From Posidoniimonas polymericola (GTDB lineage: Bacteria > Planctomycetota > Planctomycetia > Pirellulales > Lacipirellulaceae): a stretch of DNA of 64,000 bases. Below, in pieces: positions 54,858 through 64,000 of this stretch (the stretch's first letter is position 1; each line of letters starts with the position of its first letter). The position numbers and the translations under genes are program-made. The notes beneath the pieces are model-generated. The model worked only from the letters and a program-made list of their open reading frames with translations, was not told where the DNA came from and made no database searches. The stretch is taken from positions 372,001 through 436,000 of the forward strand of contig NZ_SJPO01000005.1 of the NCBI RefSeq assembly GCF_007859935.1. The letters are read 5' to 3'.

Positions 54858-57800
54858 ATGGCCCATTCCTCCAAGCCTGCCTCCAACCATCGCCCTGCCA
54901 TGCCCTCGCCCCCCGATCCGCACGACGACTCGCCGGTCGTCTGCGCGTACATCGCAGGGGAGGACCACCGAGCGATCCGTGCCACACACGAGGCGTACCC
55001 CAATCGGTTCTCAAGCCTCAAGTTAATCGACTCGTGGCCCGAAGTCAGCACGCTGGTCGGCTCAGAACGCGTCTCCGGCGCCAGGCGCCTGGTCAGCGTG
55101 CTCGACTACTCGGAGATCTCGCACGGTAAACGGATGCGGCTCGACCGCGACTCGATCTACCTGAAGCGGGTTCGATCGGACGCCGTCGCCGGGCTTGTCG
55201 CGTGGGAGGCCTGGGCCGACTACCGCGTCGCGGTCTTCTCTCACACCGAAGGTGACACGCTCGAGGCCGTCCTGGCTGGCCACCGCCTGGGAGTCGAGCA
55301 AACGCTCGAGCTGGCGGTCCGGATCCTCGACGGGCTCGACGCACTGCACGAGCATAAAATCACCCACGGCGACCTGAATCCCCACTGCGTCACGCTCGTC
55401 GACGGCGAAGCCGCCTCGGCCGTCCTGCACGGCGCCGGGGCGCCCCCACCAACCAGCAACGTCAGCGAAGATCCGCGGGCCCTGCTCCACGCTCTGTACT
55501 GCTCTCCCGAAGCCGCGGGCGCCATTGAGTACGACACCGGTCCTTGGTCCGACCTCTACTCTCTTGGGATTTTGCTGTTCCGCGCCGTGGCCGGCGTGCC
55601 CCCATTCAGAGCCGAGGATATCGGGCAGATCCTGTTCGAGCACGTGACGGCGCCGATTCCATCGCTGGAATCGTTCGGAGTCGAGGACGCGCCGTCGGCG
55701 TTCGAGGCCTTCCTCGGGCACCTCCTCAAGAAAGACCCCCGCGATCGGTACCAGACCGCCGCATCCGCCATGGCGGATGCGAACAGGTTGGTGGCGGCGT
55801 TGCGGGCAGGCGACACCGAGCCTCAGATCGAAATCGACGCGTCCGCACAGCGGTGCAGGATCGCCGAGCCGGCGTTCGTCGGGCGACAACGCGAGCTCCA
55901 GGCGTTGCTCGAGGCGGTCGAGGACGCCAAACGTGGCGCCGGCGGGGCCGTCCTGCTCGAGGCGCCGTCGGGCGGTGGCAAGTCGCGGATGCACTCCGAA
56001 CTCATGCAGATCGCCCGACGAGAGTCCGTGTGGGTCCTCACGGGGCAGGAGACCAACGACAACGGCCGCCGCAACCTGACGATGCTCAATGGCGTCGTCG
56101 CCGACATCGTGAGTCTGGCGTCGCGGCAGCCGGAGGTGGCCAGCCAGTTCACGTCGTCCCTGCGGCGGGAGTCCACGACGCTCACCTCGGTCCTGCCGAA
56201 CCTCGAACCGCTGCTGGGCGACCACGAGCACGTGTCGGCGCCCGAAGAATTCGGCGAGACCCGCGCCGTCCGGGCGCTGATAGCGCTGCTCGACGCCCTC
56301 GGCGCCGCCGAACGCCCTGCCCTGGTCTTCTTGGACGACTGCCAGTGGGCGGACGCGATGTCGCTGAAGCTGCTGCAGCAGTGGTCGCGGGCCCAGCCGG
56401 AAGGGGGACGCTATGTCACGGTCGTGGTCGCGTTCCGCTCCGAGGAGGCGGCCCCCGACCACCCGCTCCGCCGCGTCGCGGCGATGCGACAGATCAAACT
56501 CGATCCACTCGACGAAGCCGAGATCCGTCAGCTGGCCGAGTCGATGGCCGGTGAGCTGCCCGAAGAGATTCTCGAACTCACCGTCCGGCTCGCCGAGGGC
56601 AGCCCCTTCATGGCGTCGGCCGTGCTGCGAGGCCTGAATGAAAGCGGCGCCCTGGTAGCCGGCTCCAAGGGCTGGCTGGTCGACCGCCAGAAGCTCGACG
56701 ACTGCCAGTCATCCGACCAGGCGGCCAAGCTGCTGAGCCGACGCGTCGACCTGATGAGCGAGCCCGCCATCCGCCTGCTCTCGATCGGCGCCGTGCTCGG
56801 CAAGGAGTTCGACGTCTCGCTCACGGCGAGACTAATGGGGGTCGAGCCGGAGGCGTTTGTCGAGGCGCTCGACGAGGCCAAGGAACGGCGGCTTGTGTGG
56901 GTTCGACCCGACCGCACCCACTGCGTTTTCGTCCACGACAAGGTCCGCGCCGCCGCGCTCGAACGGCTCGACGACACAACCGCCCGAACCGTCCACCGCC
57001 AGGCGGCGGTGCTGTTGTGCGGACATCCGGGCAGCAGCACCGCGGAAATAGCCCACCACTTCGACGCTTGTGGCGACTCGCACGCGGCCCTGCACTTTGC
57101 CATGACCGCGGCGGTCCACGCCCGCAAGCGGTACGCGCTGGATGTCGCTGAGGATCAGTACCGGATCACGCTGCGGGGCGTGCCGGACGACGACCGGGTC
57201 ACCAAGTGTCGGATCAACGAGGGGCTGGGCGAAGTGCTCATGCTCAAGGGGAAGTACGACGAGGCGTTCGCCTGCTTCACCAGGGCGACGCCGCTGGCGA
57301 ACGGCAAGCACTCGCAGGCGTCGATCCGCGGCAAGCTCGCCGAGCTGAGCCTGAAGCGCGGCGAGATGGAGCTGGCGGCCAGTGAGTACGAGTCGGCCCT
57401 GCGTCGGCTCGGCTACTTCGTGCCGCGTCACGCTCTGATGTGCGTCCTGTTGCTGGCCTGGCAGGGGCTGGTGCAGCTGGCGCACACGCTCGCCCCAAGG
57501 ATCTTCCTGCACCGCAAGCAGCGGCTGCCGGACGCGTCGGAGAGGCTCCGTCTGCAGCTGCTGAGCGGACTGTCGCACTCGTGCTGGTACGGGCGGAGCC
57601 GGACAAAGATGTTCTGGTCGCACCTGGCCGGCATGAACCGGGCGGAACGCTACCAGCCGTCGGCCGAGCTTGCCGACGCCTACTCGAACCACGGCGTCGG
57701 GATGTCGCTGTTCGCGCTCACCGGCCGGGCCGAGACCTACTGTCAGAAGGCGCTGGACACCTACGCCGCGTTGTCGGACGCCTGGGGACAGGGCAAGACG

Positions 57801-60800
57801 CTGCACTACTGGGGGATCGTACTGTACGGCGCGTCGCGGTTCCAGGAGTGCATCGAGAAGTGCCGGGAGTCGGTGCGGCTCCTGGAGCGGATGGGCGACT
57901 ACCAGCAGATGCACCTGGCCAGGTACCAGATCGCCGCGTCGCACTACCACCTAGGCGACTTCTTCAACGCGATCGAGCAGGCCAAGCTAAACCGCCAGTC
58001 GGGGCTGGTCACCGGCGACACGCAGGCCGCGGGGATCAACCTTGAAATCTGGGCGCGGTCCACCAACGGCGACATGCCGCGTGACCTGATCGAGGAGGAA
58101 TTCAACCGCGACCGATTCGACCCGCAGGGCGCGGCGCAGGTGACGCTCGCCAACGCGGTGGTGCTGCTGCGGGATGCGCGTGAAGAAGAAGCAATCGCGA
58201 TCATGCGCGACGCCCTCCACAGCACTCATGGCAGGGGCGTCAAGAACTTCTACACCATGCCGCTGCTGGCGTGGGTCGCCACCGCGTCCCGCAGCCTGGC
58301 CGAGCGATGCAGCCCCTACGACGCCCACCGGCTCAGGCGCCTGCTAAAGCAGACGCTCGCCGACGCTCGACGGGGCCTGCTGCAGTCGTGGGCCTGCCGC
58401 AACGACGCCCCCCGGATGCTGCGTGAGGCGGCGGTCGCGTCGGCGATGCTCGGACGGCCGGTCCGCGCCAAGCACAAATTGTACGCGGCGCTGCACATCG
58501 CCAAGAAGCAACGCGCCCGATTCGAGTTCGCACTCTGCCTGCAGGCGTACGGCAAGATTGGCGAGCCGCTCGGCTGGGACAAGGCGTCGGCGCGACTCGC
58601 GTCGGCGCAGAGGACGCTCGACCTGCTGGCGTTCCGCGCCCGCGGCGACCAGGCCTCGGAGGCCGATACGGGCCGCGAGTCACTCTCCCTGGTCGACCGT
58701 TTTGACACGGTTCTCGAGTCCGGACGCAGCATCGCGTCGTCCCTCGGCTCCGAGGCGATCTACCAGCAGACCCAGCGGGCGGCGCTGCGTCTGCTGCGTG
58801 GGCAGGAGTGCGTTGTCTGGGACGCCGACGCCAGCAGGGTCCAGGTGCAAACACACGTCAGCTCGCCCGAGCAGGTGCGGACGCTCCAGATCGAGCACTA
58901 CCGCGACCTCATCGACGAGGGTAGCTGCTGGGGCCCCCAGCTAGCCCCGGTCTTCTCGGCGGATGGCGTCGAGAGCGACCACGGTTCCTGCCTCGCGGCG
59001 CCGATCCTCGTGCGGGGAAGGATCACCGCCATCATGGTTGTCGCGCACCGCGACCTCGACAACCTGTTCGGCGAGGACGAGCTGAGGCTGGCGGAGTTCA
59101 TCGCCACAATCGCCGGGGCCGCGCTGGAAAACGCCGCGGGCTTCCAGCAGCTCCAAGAGCTGAACGCCACACTCGAGGCCCGCGTCAGCGAACGCACCGC
59201 GGTCGCCGAAGGCAAGGCCCGCGAGCTGGCCGAGTCCAACCAAGAGCTCCTGCGGGTCGCGACCGAACTCCGCGAGAAAGAAGAGCAGCTGCGGGTGGCC
59301 ATGCAGGCGGCCGAGGCCGCCAGCGAGGCGAAGAGCCAGTTCCTCGCCACGATGAGCCACGAGATACGCACGCCGATGAACGGCATCCTCGGCATGGCGG
59401 AACTGGCGCTGCGGAGCGAGCTCACCCCACAACTCTCGACCTACCTGCAGACGGTCAAGCAGTCGGGCGAGGCGCTGCTGATGCTGCTCAACGACGTGCT
59501 CGACTTCTCAAAGATCGAGGCCGGCAAGATGGAGATCGAGGAGATCGAGTTCGACCTCCGCGCCGTGGTCAGAGATGCGGTCAAACTGATGTCGGCCGCG
59601 GCCGGCAAGAAGGGGGTCGAGCTGCTCTTCCAGGTCGCCCCCCGGGCGCCCAAACTAATCCTCGGCGACCCCAACCGCCTGCGTCAGATCATCGTCAACC
59701 TAGTAGGCAACGCCGTAAAATTCACCGACGAGGGCGAGGTAGTGGTCTCAGCCGAGGCGGCGCCCAAGCTGGGCCGAGGCTGGGTGCTGCGGTTCTCGGT
59801 CCGGGACACCGGCCCCGGGGTTCCGGCGGAAAAACAGAACGAGATCTTCGAAGCCTTCCGGCAGAGCGATGGCTCGACCACCCGCAAGTACGGCGGTACC
59901 GGCCTCGGACTCTCGATCTCGACCGAGCTGGTCGGCCTGATGGGCGGCCGTATCTGGCTGGAGAGCGAGGTCGGGCAGGGCTCTACCTTCTTCTTCGAGA
60001 TCCCGCTGCGGACCGATGCCGCCGCCACGCCACCAGCAGAACCCGAGCGGCGGCTAGAGGGCGTGCACGCGATGGTGGTCAGCGACTGCCAGAGCGGCGC
60101 GGACCTCTACGCACGCACACTCGAGCGGCACGGAGCCTCGGTGTCCCAGGTCGGCCCCGAGACCGACCTGGCGGCCGCCGCCGGCGCGGCTCCAGGCGAG
60201 CGGCGCCTTGCGGTTGTTGACCTCTCGAATCGCGGAAACTGGGGACCTGAGCTCGCGGGCCGGTGGCCTTCGCTCAGCCGCGAGCACGACTGGGAGACCC
60301 TCTGGCTCACGCCGGTCGACTGGGTCGACACGCCGGACCACCAGCTGCAAGGGGTTCGCATCACCAAACCACTGGCCGACGGCGATCTGATCGCGTCGGC
60401 GATTCAGGCACTGCGGCTGATGACCGCCGTCGAGGCAGCGGAGCCAGAAGACGAATCAATCGATTCACGGCCCCTGAAGATCCTGCTCGTCGACGACAGC
60501 CAAGTCAATCAGCAGGTGGGCGCCGGCCTCCTTGCCACGCAGGGGCACAAGATCACAACCGCCGACAACGGCGCTGAGGCCCTGCAGGAACTTGCCGCGG
60601 CGGACTTTGATATCGTGCTGATGGACCTGGAAATGCCGGTCATGGACGGGCTGCAGGCCACCCGCAAGATCCGCGAACGGGACGCGCAACGCGGCGCGCA
60701 CACGCCCGTGGTTGCGATGACGGCCCACGCACTCCACGTCGTTCGTGAAAAGTGCGAGCAGGCCCAGATGGACGCCTGCCTGACCAAGCCGATCGACCCG

Positions 60801-60854
60801 CGGGTGCTGTTCGAGGAACTGGCGCGCCTCGTGCCGAGCGGGGTGGAGGCCTGA
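54858..60854 (+). CDS. Giant multi-kinase: pseudokinase, AAA ATPase, TPR, GAF, hybrid histidine kinase
   Basis: 1998 residues. The N-terminal Ser/Thr-kinase-like domain (about 60-320) is degenerate: the catalytic loop reads 'THGDLNPHCVTLV', the DFG position reads 'VLHGAGAP', and 'WSDLYSLGILLFRAVAGVPP' is kept. An AAA-type ATPase follows, with Walker A 'APSGGGKSRMHSE' (about 370) and Walker B 'ALVFLDDCQWAD' (about 490). After it come TPR-like helices (about 760-1200), a GAF domain (about 1300-1430), a coiled coil, a histidine kinase core ('ATMSHEIRTPMNGILGM', His about 1500, then HATPase 'DTGPGVPAEKQNEIFEAFRQ'), and a final receiver ('DIVLMDLEMPVMDGLQ', Asp about 1922). Such proteins are cytoplasmic integrators. 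A separate Hpt gene lies nearby. It is divergent from the methyltransferase gene. Confidence 0.93.
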   Translation: MAHSSKPASNHRPAMPSPPDPHDDSPVVCAYIAGEDHRAIRATHEAYPNRFSSLKLIDSWPEVSTLVGSERVSGARRLVSVLDYSEISHGKRMRLDRDSIYLKRVRSDAVAGLVAWEAWADYRVAVFSHTEGDTLEAVLAGHRLGVEQTLELAVRILDGLDALHEHKITHGDLNPHCVTLVDGEAASAVLHGAGAPPPTSNVSEDPRALLHALYCSPEAAGAIEYDTGPWSDLYSLGILLFRAVAGVPPFRAEDIGQILFEHVTAPIPSLESFGVEDAPSAFEAFLGHLLKKDPRDRYQTAASAMADANRLVAALRAGDTEPQIEIDASAQRCRIAEPAFVGRQRELQALLEAVEDAKRGAGGAVLLEAPSGGGKSRMHSELMQIARRESVWVLTGQETNDNGRRNLTMLNGVVADIVSLASRQPEVASQFTSSLRRESTTLTSVLPNLEPLLGDHEHVSAPEEFGETRAVRALIALLDALGAAERPALVFLDDCQWADAMSLKLLQQWSRAQPEGGRYVTVVVAFRSEEAAPDHPLRRVAAMRQIKLDPLDEAEIRQLAESMAGELPEEILELTVRLAEGSPFMASAVLRGLNESGALVAGSKGWLVDRQKLDDCQSSDQAAKLLSRRVDLMSEPAIRLLSIGAVLGKEFDVSLTARLMGVEPEAFVEALDEAKERRLVWVRPDRTHCVFVHDKVRAAALERLDDTTARTVHRQAAVLLCGHPGSSTAEIAHHFDACGDSHAALHFAMTAAVHARKRYALDVAEDQYRITLRGVPDDDRVTKCRINEGLGEVLMLKGKYDEAFACFTRATPLANGKHSQASIRGKLAELSLKRGEMELAASEYESALRRLGYFVPRHALMCVLLLAWQGLVQLAHTLAPRIFLHRKQRLPDASERLRLQLLSGLSHSCWYGRSRTKMFWSHLAGMNRAERYQPSAELADAYSNHGVGMSLFALTGRAETYCQKALDTYAALSDAWGQGKTLHYWGIVLYGASRFQECIEKCRESVRLLERMGDYQQMHLARYQIAASHYHLGDFFNAIEQAKLNRQSGLVTGDTQAAGINLEIWARSTNGDMPRDLIEEEFNRDRFDPQGAAQVTLANAVVLLRDAREEEAIAIMRDALHSTHGRGVKNFYTMPLLAWVATASRSLAERCSPYDAHRLRRLLKQTLADARRGLLQSWACRNDAPRMLREAAVASAMLGRPVRAKHKLYAALHIAKKQRARFEFALCLQAYGKIGEPLGWDKASARLASAQRTLDLLAFRARGDQASEADTGRESLSLVDRFDTVLESGRSIASSLGSEAIYQQTQRAALRLLRGQECVVWDADASRVQVQTHVSSPEQVRTLQIEHYRDLIDEGSCWGPQLAPVFSADGVESDHGSCLAAPILVRGRITAIMVVAHRDLDNLFGEDELRLAEFIATIAGAALENAAGFQQLQELNATLEARVSERTAVAEGKARELAESNQELLRVATELREKEEQLRVAMQAAEAASEAKSQFLATMSHEIRTPMNGILGMAELALRSELTPQLSTYLQTVKQSGEALLMLLNDVLDFSKIEAGKMEIEEIEFDLRAVVRDAVKLMSAAAGKKGVELLFQVAPRAPKLILGDPNRLRQIIVNLVGNAVKFTDEGEVVVSAEAAPKLGRGWVLRFSVRDTGPGVPAEKQNEIFEAFRQSDGSTTRKYGGTGLGLSISTELVGLMGGRIWLESEVGQGSTFFFEIPLRTDAAATPPAEPERRLEGVHAMVVSDCQSGADLYARTLERHGASVSQVGPETDLAAAAGAAPGERRLAVVDLSNRGNWGPELAGRWPSLSREHDWETLWLTPVDWVDTPDHQLQGVRITKPLADGDLIASAIQALRLMTAVEAAEPEDESIDSRPLKILLVDDSQVNQQVGAGLLATQGHKITTADNGAEALQELAAADFDIVLMDLEMPVMDGLQATRKIRERDAQRGAHTPVVAMTAHALHVVREKCEQAQMDACLTKPIDPRVLFEELARLVPSGVEA

Positions 60855-60888
60855 GGGCGCCCCACCGTGGCCCGCCCTACCAACGCGC

Positions 60889-62184
60889 CTAGTAACGCAC
60901 GGTAAAACCGGCTGACAGGGCGTCCGCCGAGACCTCGCTCTTCACCGAAGACCCCGGTATCGCGCCGAAGGTGGGCAGCGTCCACGGTCCCGAAGCCTCG
61001 CCCTCGAAGCCGTGCAGGTAGGCGATGTTGAAGCTGGTCTTGGCCGAGACGTCCATCGTGGCGCCGATCGAGACAATGTGGCCGATCACCAGCGGCGAGC
61101 CGACGTTGAAGAACGCGGTCGAGTCGCTGATCGGATTCGACTGGTAGTGGTAGCCCATCCGCAAGATCAGCCGCTCGGTGGCCTGAATCTGAGCCGCGGT
61201 CGAAACCGAAAACACGTTGTCCCAGCCCAGACCGGTCGCCGCGCCAAAGGCGTTGTATCCGGCGGTCCCGAAGCCCTTGGTGTTCTTGTAGTCGAAGTAC
61301 CTCAGGTCGAGCCCCCAGGCCACGTGCCTGATGCCGGTGTAGCCGAAGCCCAAGGAGGCGACCATCGGCAGGTCGACATCGAGCTTGTCCAGCCGGGGCG
61401 CACCGACCTCGTCGGTGGTGTTGAACCGGAAATCCTCAAACCAGGTCGGCGACTTCAACGACGCGCCGACCGTCCAGTCGCAGTGGGAGTCGTAGTACAC
61501 GCCGAGCTGGAACGCGCCGCCGTAGTGGTAGCGTGTGCCCAGGCCGTCTCGGTAGGTGAAGGCGGTATCGGTGTTGGCGTCGTCGGGCGGGGCCAGGAAC
61601 AACGGCGCCGCGTTAAGAGTCCCCATCGCGAGAATCGGCGAGAAGCCGACCGACAGATTCGGCGTCACCTCCAGCGCGGCGGCGGGCGCGACCTCGAACA
61701 CCTGGAACTCCGCGAACACGCGGCCCAGTCCGTTCGGCTGGGGCGCGAGCACCGGGTTCGTGAGGCTCGAGGGGTAATTCGCCTTGAAGCCGGCCACGCC
61801 GTACATGCCGAAGCCGAGCGTGAGCGGGCTGCAGCAGTTGCGTTCCACGAGGCCGACGGCCGGGATGAGTGAGGCCCCGGTTTCGGCTTCGGTCGAACCG
61901 GAACCGGCAGCCGGGAAAGCGGAGCTGAGGGTCTCGGTCTGGAGCAGCAACTCGGCGCCGACCGTCACTTCCGAACGCCGCAATCCGGTCATCGTGGCCG
62001 GGTTGCGGAAGATGGCCCCCGCCGCGTCAACCGGCAACGCCGTGCCGACGCCGGACATGCCGCGGTTGACGGTGCCAACCCCGGGCATGATGAGCCCCTG
62101 GGCGTTGGCCGCAGGCACGAAGACCGAGCATGCAACCGCCGCAACGCAGCAGGCCAACCATCGCTGTTTCCGGTCGCTAGTCAT
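60889..62184 (-). CDS. FadL/OmpP1/TodX-family outer-membrane protein
   Basis: 431 residues. A signal peptide (about 1-28, 'CCVAAVACSVFVPAANA') is followed by 'GLIMPGVGTVNRGMSGVGTA' and 'GAIFRNPATMTGL', the N-terminal plug signature of the FadL family. Alternating beta-strand segments extend to a terminal aromatic residue (FTVRY), as in outer-membrane barrels. FadL proteins take up long-chain fatty acids and other hydrophobic compounds. It ends 34 bp from the convergent hybrid kinase gene. Its presence beside the PhcB-like enzyme may be coincidental or may reflect import of a lipid signal. Confidence 0.9.
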   Translation of the reverse strand: MTSDRKQRWLACCVAAVACSVFVPAANAQGLIMPGVGTVNRGMSGVGTALPVDAAGAIFRNPATMTGLRRSEVTVGAELLLQTETLSSAFPAAGSGSTEAETGASLIPAVGLVERNCCSPLTLGFGMYGVAGFKANYPSSLTNPVLAPQPNGLGRVFAEFQVFEVAPAAALEVTPNLSVGFSPILAMGTLNAAPLFLAPPDDANTDTAFTYRDGLGTRYHYGGAFQLGVYYDSHCDWTVGASLKSPTWFEDFRFNTTDEVGAPRLDKLDVDLPMVASLGFGYTGIRHVAWGLDLRYFDYKNTKGFGTAGYNAFGAATGLGWDNVFSVSTAAQIQATERLILRMGYHYQSNPISDSTAFFNVGSPLVIGHIVSIGATMDVSAKTSFNIAYLHGFEGEASGPWTLPTFGAIPGSSVKSEVSADALSAGFTVRY

Positions 62185-62415
62185 CGAGGATTCTCGCCAT
62201 GCACCTGGAAGGACTCACGCTCGAGGAGGCGAACCGACGCCCCGCGTCTCACGGTCGGTATCGGCCGGCGAGCCCGGTCCTAGCGAACGTTCCGGTCGTG
62301 CGGCGTGAGGGAATCCGCGGAGCGGGTCGAACAACCGGCAAAGTTTGCGCAGTCGGTCCCCGGCGTCGACTCCGCGTTCGCCTTCCCGCCGCTAGCATCG
62401 ACGCGGCAAGAGCGA

Positions 62416-63168
62416 TCAACAGCCCACGGCGAACGACCTCAGGCAGACGCCCCGGCGTTCGAGGGTGAGCCGCACGCCGGCGGCGTAGCCGACTGCCCAT
62501 GGGGTGTCGCCGTGTAAGCAGATGCTGTCGCACCGGACCGCGGCGTCGGGCCCATCCACCGTAGAAACCGCGCCTTCTAGCGCCAGGCGGAGCGCCTGAC
62601 GGACGACCTCGGCCTCGTCCTCGTGCAGCGCCCCCGGCTCGTCGCGCGAGACCAACCGCCCCGAGGAATGGTAGGCCCGATCGGCGAACGCCTCGGCGTA
62701 GAAGGGCACGCCGGCGGCTCTGGCCGCCGACTCCATGCAGGAGCCCGCCTCGCCCAAGAGCGCCAGCGGGCGCGGCCCCTCGCCGGCGATCGCCGCGGCC
62801 GCTTCGGCAAGCGCGGGGTCCGTTCCGAGCTGGTGGTACAGCGCGCCGTGTGGCTTGACGTAGCCAACCGACCCGCCGGCGGCTTCGGCGATTTCCGCCA
62901 GCGTGTCGATCTGCCGCCGCAGCAGATCACTCGCCTGCTGCGGAGTGATTGGCAGGTTCCTACGCCCATAGAACTCGCGGTCGACGTGGCCCGGGTGGGC
63001 GCCGATCGTCACGCCGAGCTCAACCGCCCGGCAGGCCGCGGCCCGCATCGACGCGAGGTTGCCGGCGTGTGCACCGCAGGCGATGTTGGCGGAAGTCACG
63101 TAGGCCAACAGCTCGTGGTCGTTGCCGGCCCCTTCTCCGACGTCGGCGTTGAGATCGATCGATCGCAT
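62416..63168 (-). CDS. pxpA: 5-oxoprolinase subunit A (LamB/YcsF family)
   Basis: 250 residues from the ATG at 63168. The opening 'IDLNADVGEGAGNDHELL' and 'TSANIACGAHAGN' are the LamB/YcsF signature, followed by 'VTIGAHPGHVDREFYGRRNL', 'GYVKPHGALYHQL' and 'FYAEAFADRAYHSSGRLVSR'. With PxpB and PxpC it converts 5-oxoproline to glutamate at the cost of ATP. Its start overlaps the pxpC stop by 1 bp (TGATG), showing translational coupling. The upstream extension to 63333 is in fact pxpC sequence in another frame. Confidence 0.95.
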   Translation of the reverse strand: MRSIDLNADVGEGAGNDHELLAYVTSANIACGAHAGNLASMRAAACRAVELGVTIGAHPGHVDREFYGRRNLPITPQQASDLLRRQIDTLAEIAEAAGGSVGYVKPHGALYHQLGTDPALAEAAAAIAGEGPRPLALLGEAGSCMESAARAAGVPFYAEAFADRAYHSSGRLVSRDEPGALHEDEAEVVRQALRLALEGAVSTVDGPDAAVRCDSICLHGDTPWAVGYAAGVRLTLERRGVCLRSFAVGC

Positions 63169-64000
63169 CAGGCTCTCCGGATGGCCTCTCTGACGCCTGC
63201 GTGCACCGCTTGCAACTCTCTCTCGACCTGGTCGTAGAGACGCTCGGCGTCTGCCAGGCTCACCTCGCGGAACGTCAGCGATTCGGCTGGCCGCAACTGT
63301 GCCAGTATCGGTAAGTCGACCGCCGCAACACAACCCGCAACGGGGTAGCCGCCGAGGGTTTGGCTATCGGCAGCCAGGATAATTGGCTCCCCCCCAGGGG
63401 GGATCTGCACCGCGCCGGGAGCGACGGGACGCGACTCGCTGGCCCCGGGAGTGTCGGCCGGAATGGGGTTCCCCTGCAGCCGCACGCCCATCCGATTCGA
63501 CTCCGACGCGACCCGAAACTCTCCGCCCAGCAGGCGACGCCAAGCGAGATCGCCGACCGCCCCAATGCCGCCGTGGCGGACGATCCGCAGCGTGGCGGCA
63601 GCCCGGGGGGACGCGGGGACGAACCACCCGGTCGGGTCGCCAGAGTCGGTCAGCTCGCCCAGACAGGCAAGCTGGTCCCCCGCCGCCAACGCCCGACCGC
63701 GATGGCCGCCGAACCCACCCTGCAGATCGGTGTCCGCGCTGCCGAGCACACACTCCGCGGCAAAACCGCCGGGCGCCGCCACGTAGGCCCGCGCACCGGT
63801 GAGCCCGCGCAGGTCCAACTGCTCGCCCGCTCGGAGCCTAACACGCCGAGCGCCGCCGAGGGCCTCGGTCACGCCACCGGCGAGTCCCAGCACTACATCG
63901 TGCAGACACTCAACAACCGGGCCCACGAGCGTCGACTCGATAGCGACCGCATCCGGCGCGTTGCCGACCAGCTCGTTGGCAAGCCGCAGCGACGCTGTGT
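63168..64000 (-). CDS. pxpC: 5-oxoprolinase subunit C (KipA/AHS2 family), 5' end outside window
   Basis: At least 277 residues are visible; the reading frame is open to the window edge, so the start lies beyond. The visible N-terminal part 'LANELVGNAPDAVAIESTLV' matches the early region of KipA/PxpC proteins. Later come 'GARAYVAAPGGFAAECVLGS', 'ESNRMGVRLQG' and 'GGEPIILAADSQTLGGYPVA', the biotin-dependent-carboxylase-like AHS2 signature. It forms the ATP-using complex with PxpB, whose gene presumably lies just upstream outside the window. It is coupled to pxpA. Confidence 0.93.
   Translation of the reverse strand, partial: TASLRLANELVGNAPDAVAIESTLVGPVVECLHDVVLGLAGGVTEALGGARRVRLRAGEQLDLRGLTGARAYVAAPGGFAAECVLGSADTDLQGGFGGHRGRALAAGDQLACLGELTDSGDPTGWFVPASPRAAATLRIVRHGGIGAVGDLAWRRLLGGEFRVASESNRMGVRLQGNPIPADTPGASESRPVAPGAVQIPPGGEPIILAADSQTLGGYPVAGCVAAVDLPILAQLRPAESLTFREVSLADAERLYDQVERELQAVHAGVREAIRRA

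Noticed and set aside
55062-56462. Minus-strand frame of 466 codons inside the giant kinase gene
   Set aside because: Antisense to intact pseudokinase and ATPase coding; no domain signature.
62416-63333. Longer pxpA starting at 63333
   Set aside because: The extra 55 codons overlap pxpC coding and lack similarity; the conserved LamB/YcsF N-terminus begins at the ATG at 63168.

Overview
The window reads as a chromosomal segment of a high-GC planctomycete, most like the Pirellulales/Lacipirellulaceae. The evidence is a DUF1559 prepilin-like protein with the H-X9-DG signature, several secreted proteins ending in PEP-CTERM sorting tails with planctomycete dockerin-like 'GDxNxDGxxDAADY' motifs, a matrixin-type protease, and large multidomain signalling kinases. 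Most genes look native; the HipA-like/HIRAN pair at 15.5-17.2 kb is visibly less GC-rich.

Layout. 0-6.6 kb: ArsR regulator and tandem-SRPBCC protein with a palindromic operator candidate, enoyl-CoA hydratase plus a divergent AtuA/DUF1446-like protein, the primary sigma factor (rpoD) and a convergent Ser/Thr kinase. 6.8-17.7 kb: PEP-CTERM protein, a cyclic-di-GMP-I (GEMM-I) riboswitch in front of a small ORF, rpmG, recJ, a DUF3754 membrane protein carrying a short palindromic repeat inserted in frame, a secreted hypothetical, a 10-bp tandem repeat, a MacB/FtsX-type permease, the HipA-like kinase/HIRAN pair, and a small one-helix membrane protein. 18.2-30.4 kb (minus strand): a compact lipopeptide cluster in the order FAAL-PCP-C-A(Gly)-PCP, flavin monooxygenase, C-A-MT-PCP-TE, followed outward by guaD. 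Inverted copies of one dispersed repeat lie just outside this block.

32-41.5 kb: DUF1559 protein, phosphodiesterase-TPR protein, two paralogous PEP-CTERM proteins, matrixin protease, a two-domain transglutaminase and tRNA-Val(GAC). 42.4-47 kb: der, family-4 uracil-DNA glycosylase, hemW and small hypotheticals. 47.2-62.2 kb: a signalling region with a PilJ/PAS histidine kinase, a REC protein, a GAF-AAA-Fis regulator, an Hpt protein, an RpfG-like REC-HD-GYP, a methyltransferase resembling the PhcB family (3-hydroxypalmitate methyl ester synthesis), a 1998-residue pseudokinase-ATPase-TPR-GAF-hybrid histidine kinase, and a FadL-type outer-membrane protein. 62.4-64 kb: 5-oxoprolinase subunits pxpA and pxpC (pxpC runs off the window).

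Two candidate systems stand out. The first is the N-acyl-glycyl lipopeptide pathway, in which a free fatty acid is activated by FAAL, extended with glycine and then with one residue handled by a module with an embedded methyltransferase, and released by a thioesterase. The second is a possible fatty-acid-ester sensing circuit (PhcB-like enzyme, kinases, HD-GYP, FadL). The window also carries both a c-di-GMP riboswitch and a c-di-GMP phosphodiesterase. All functions are inferred from sequence alone.
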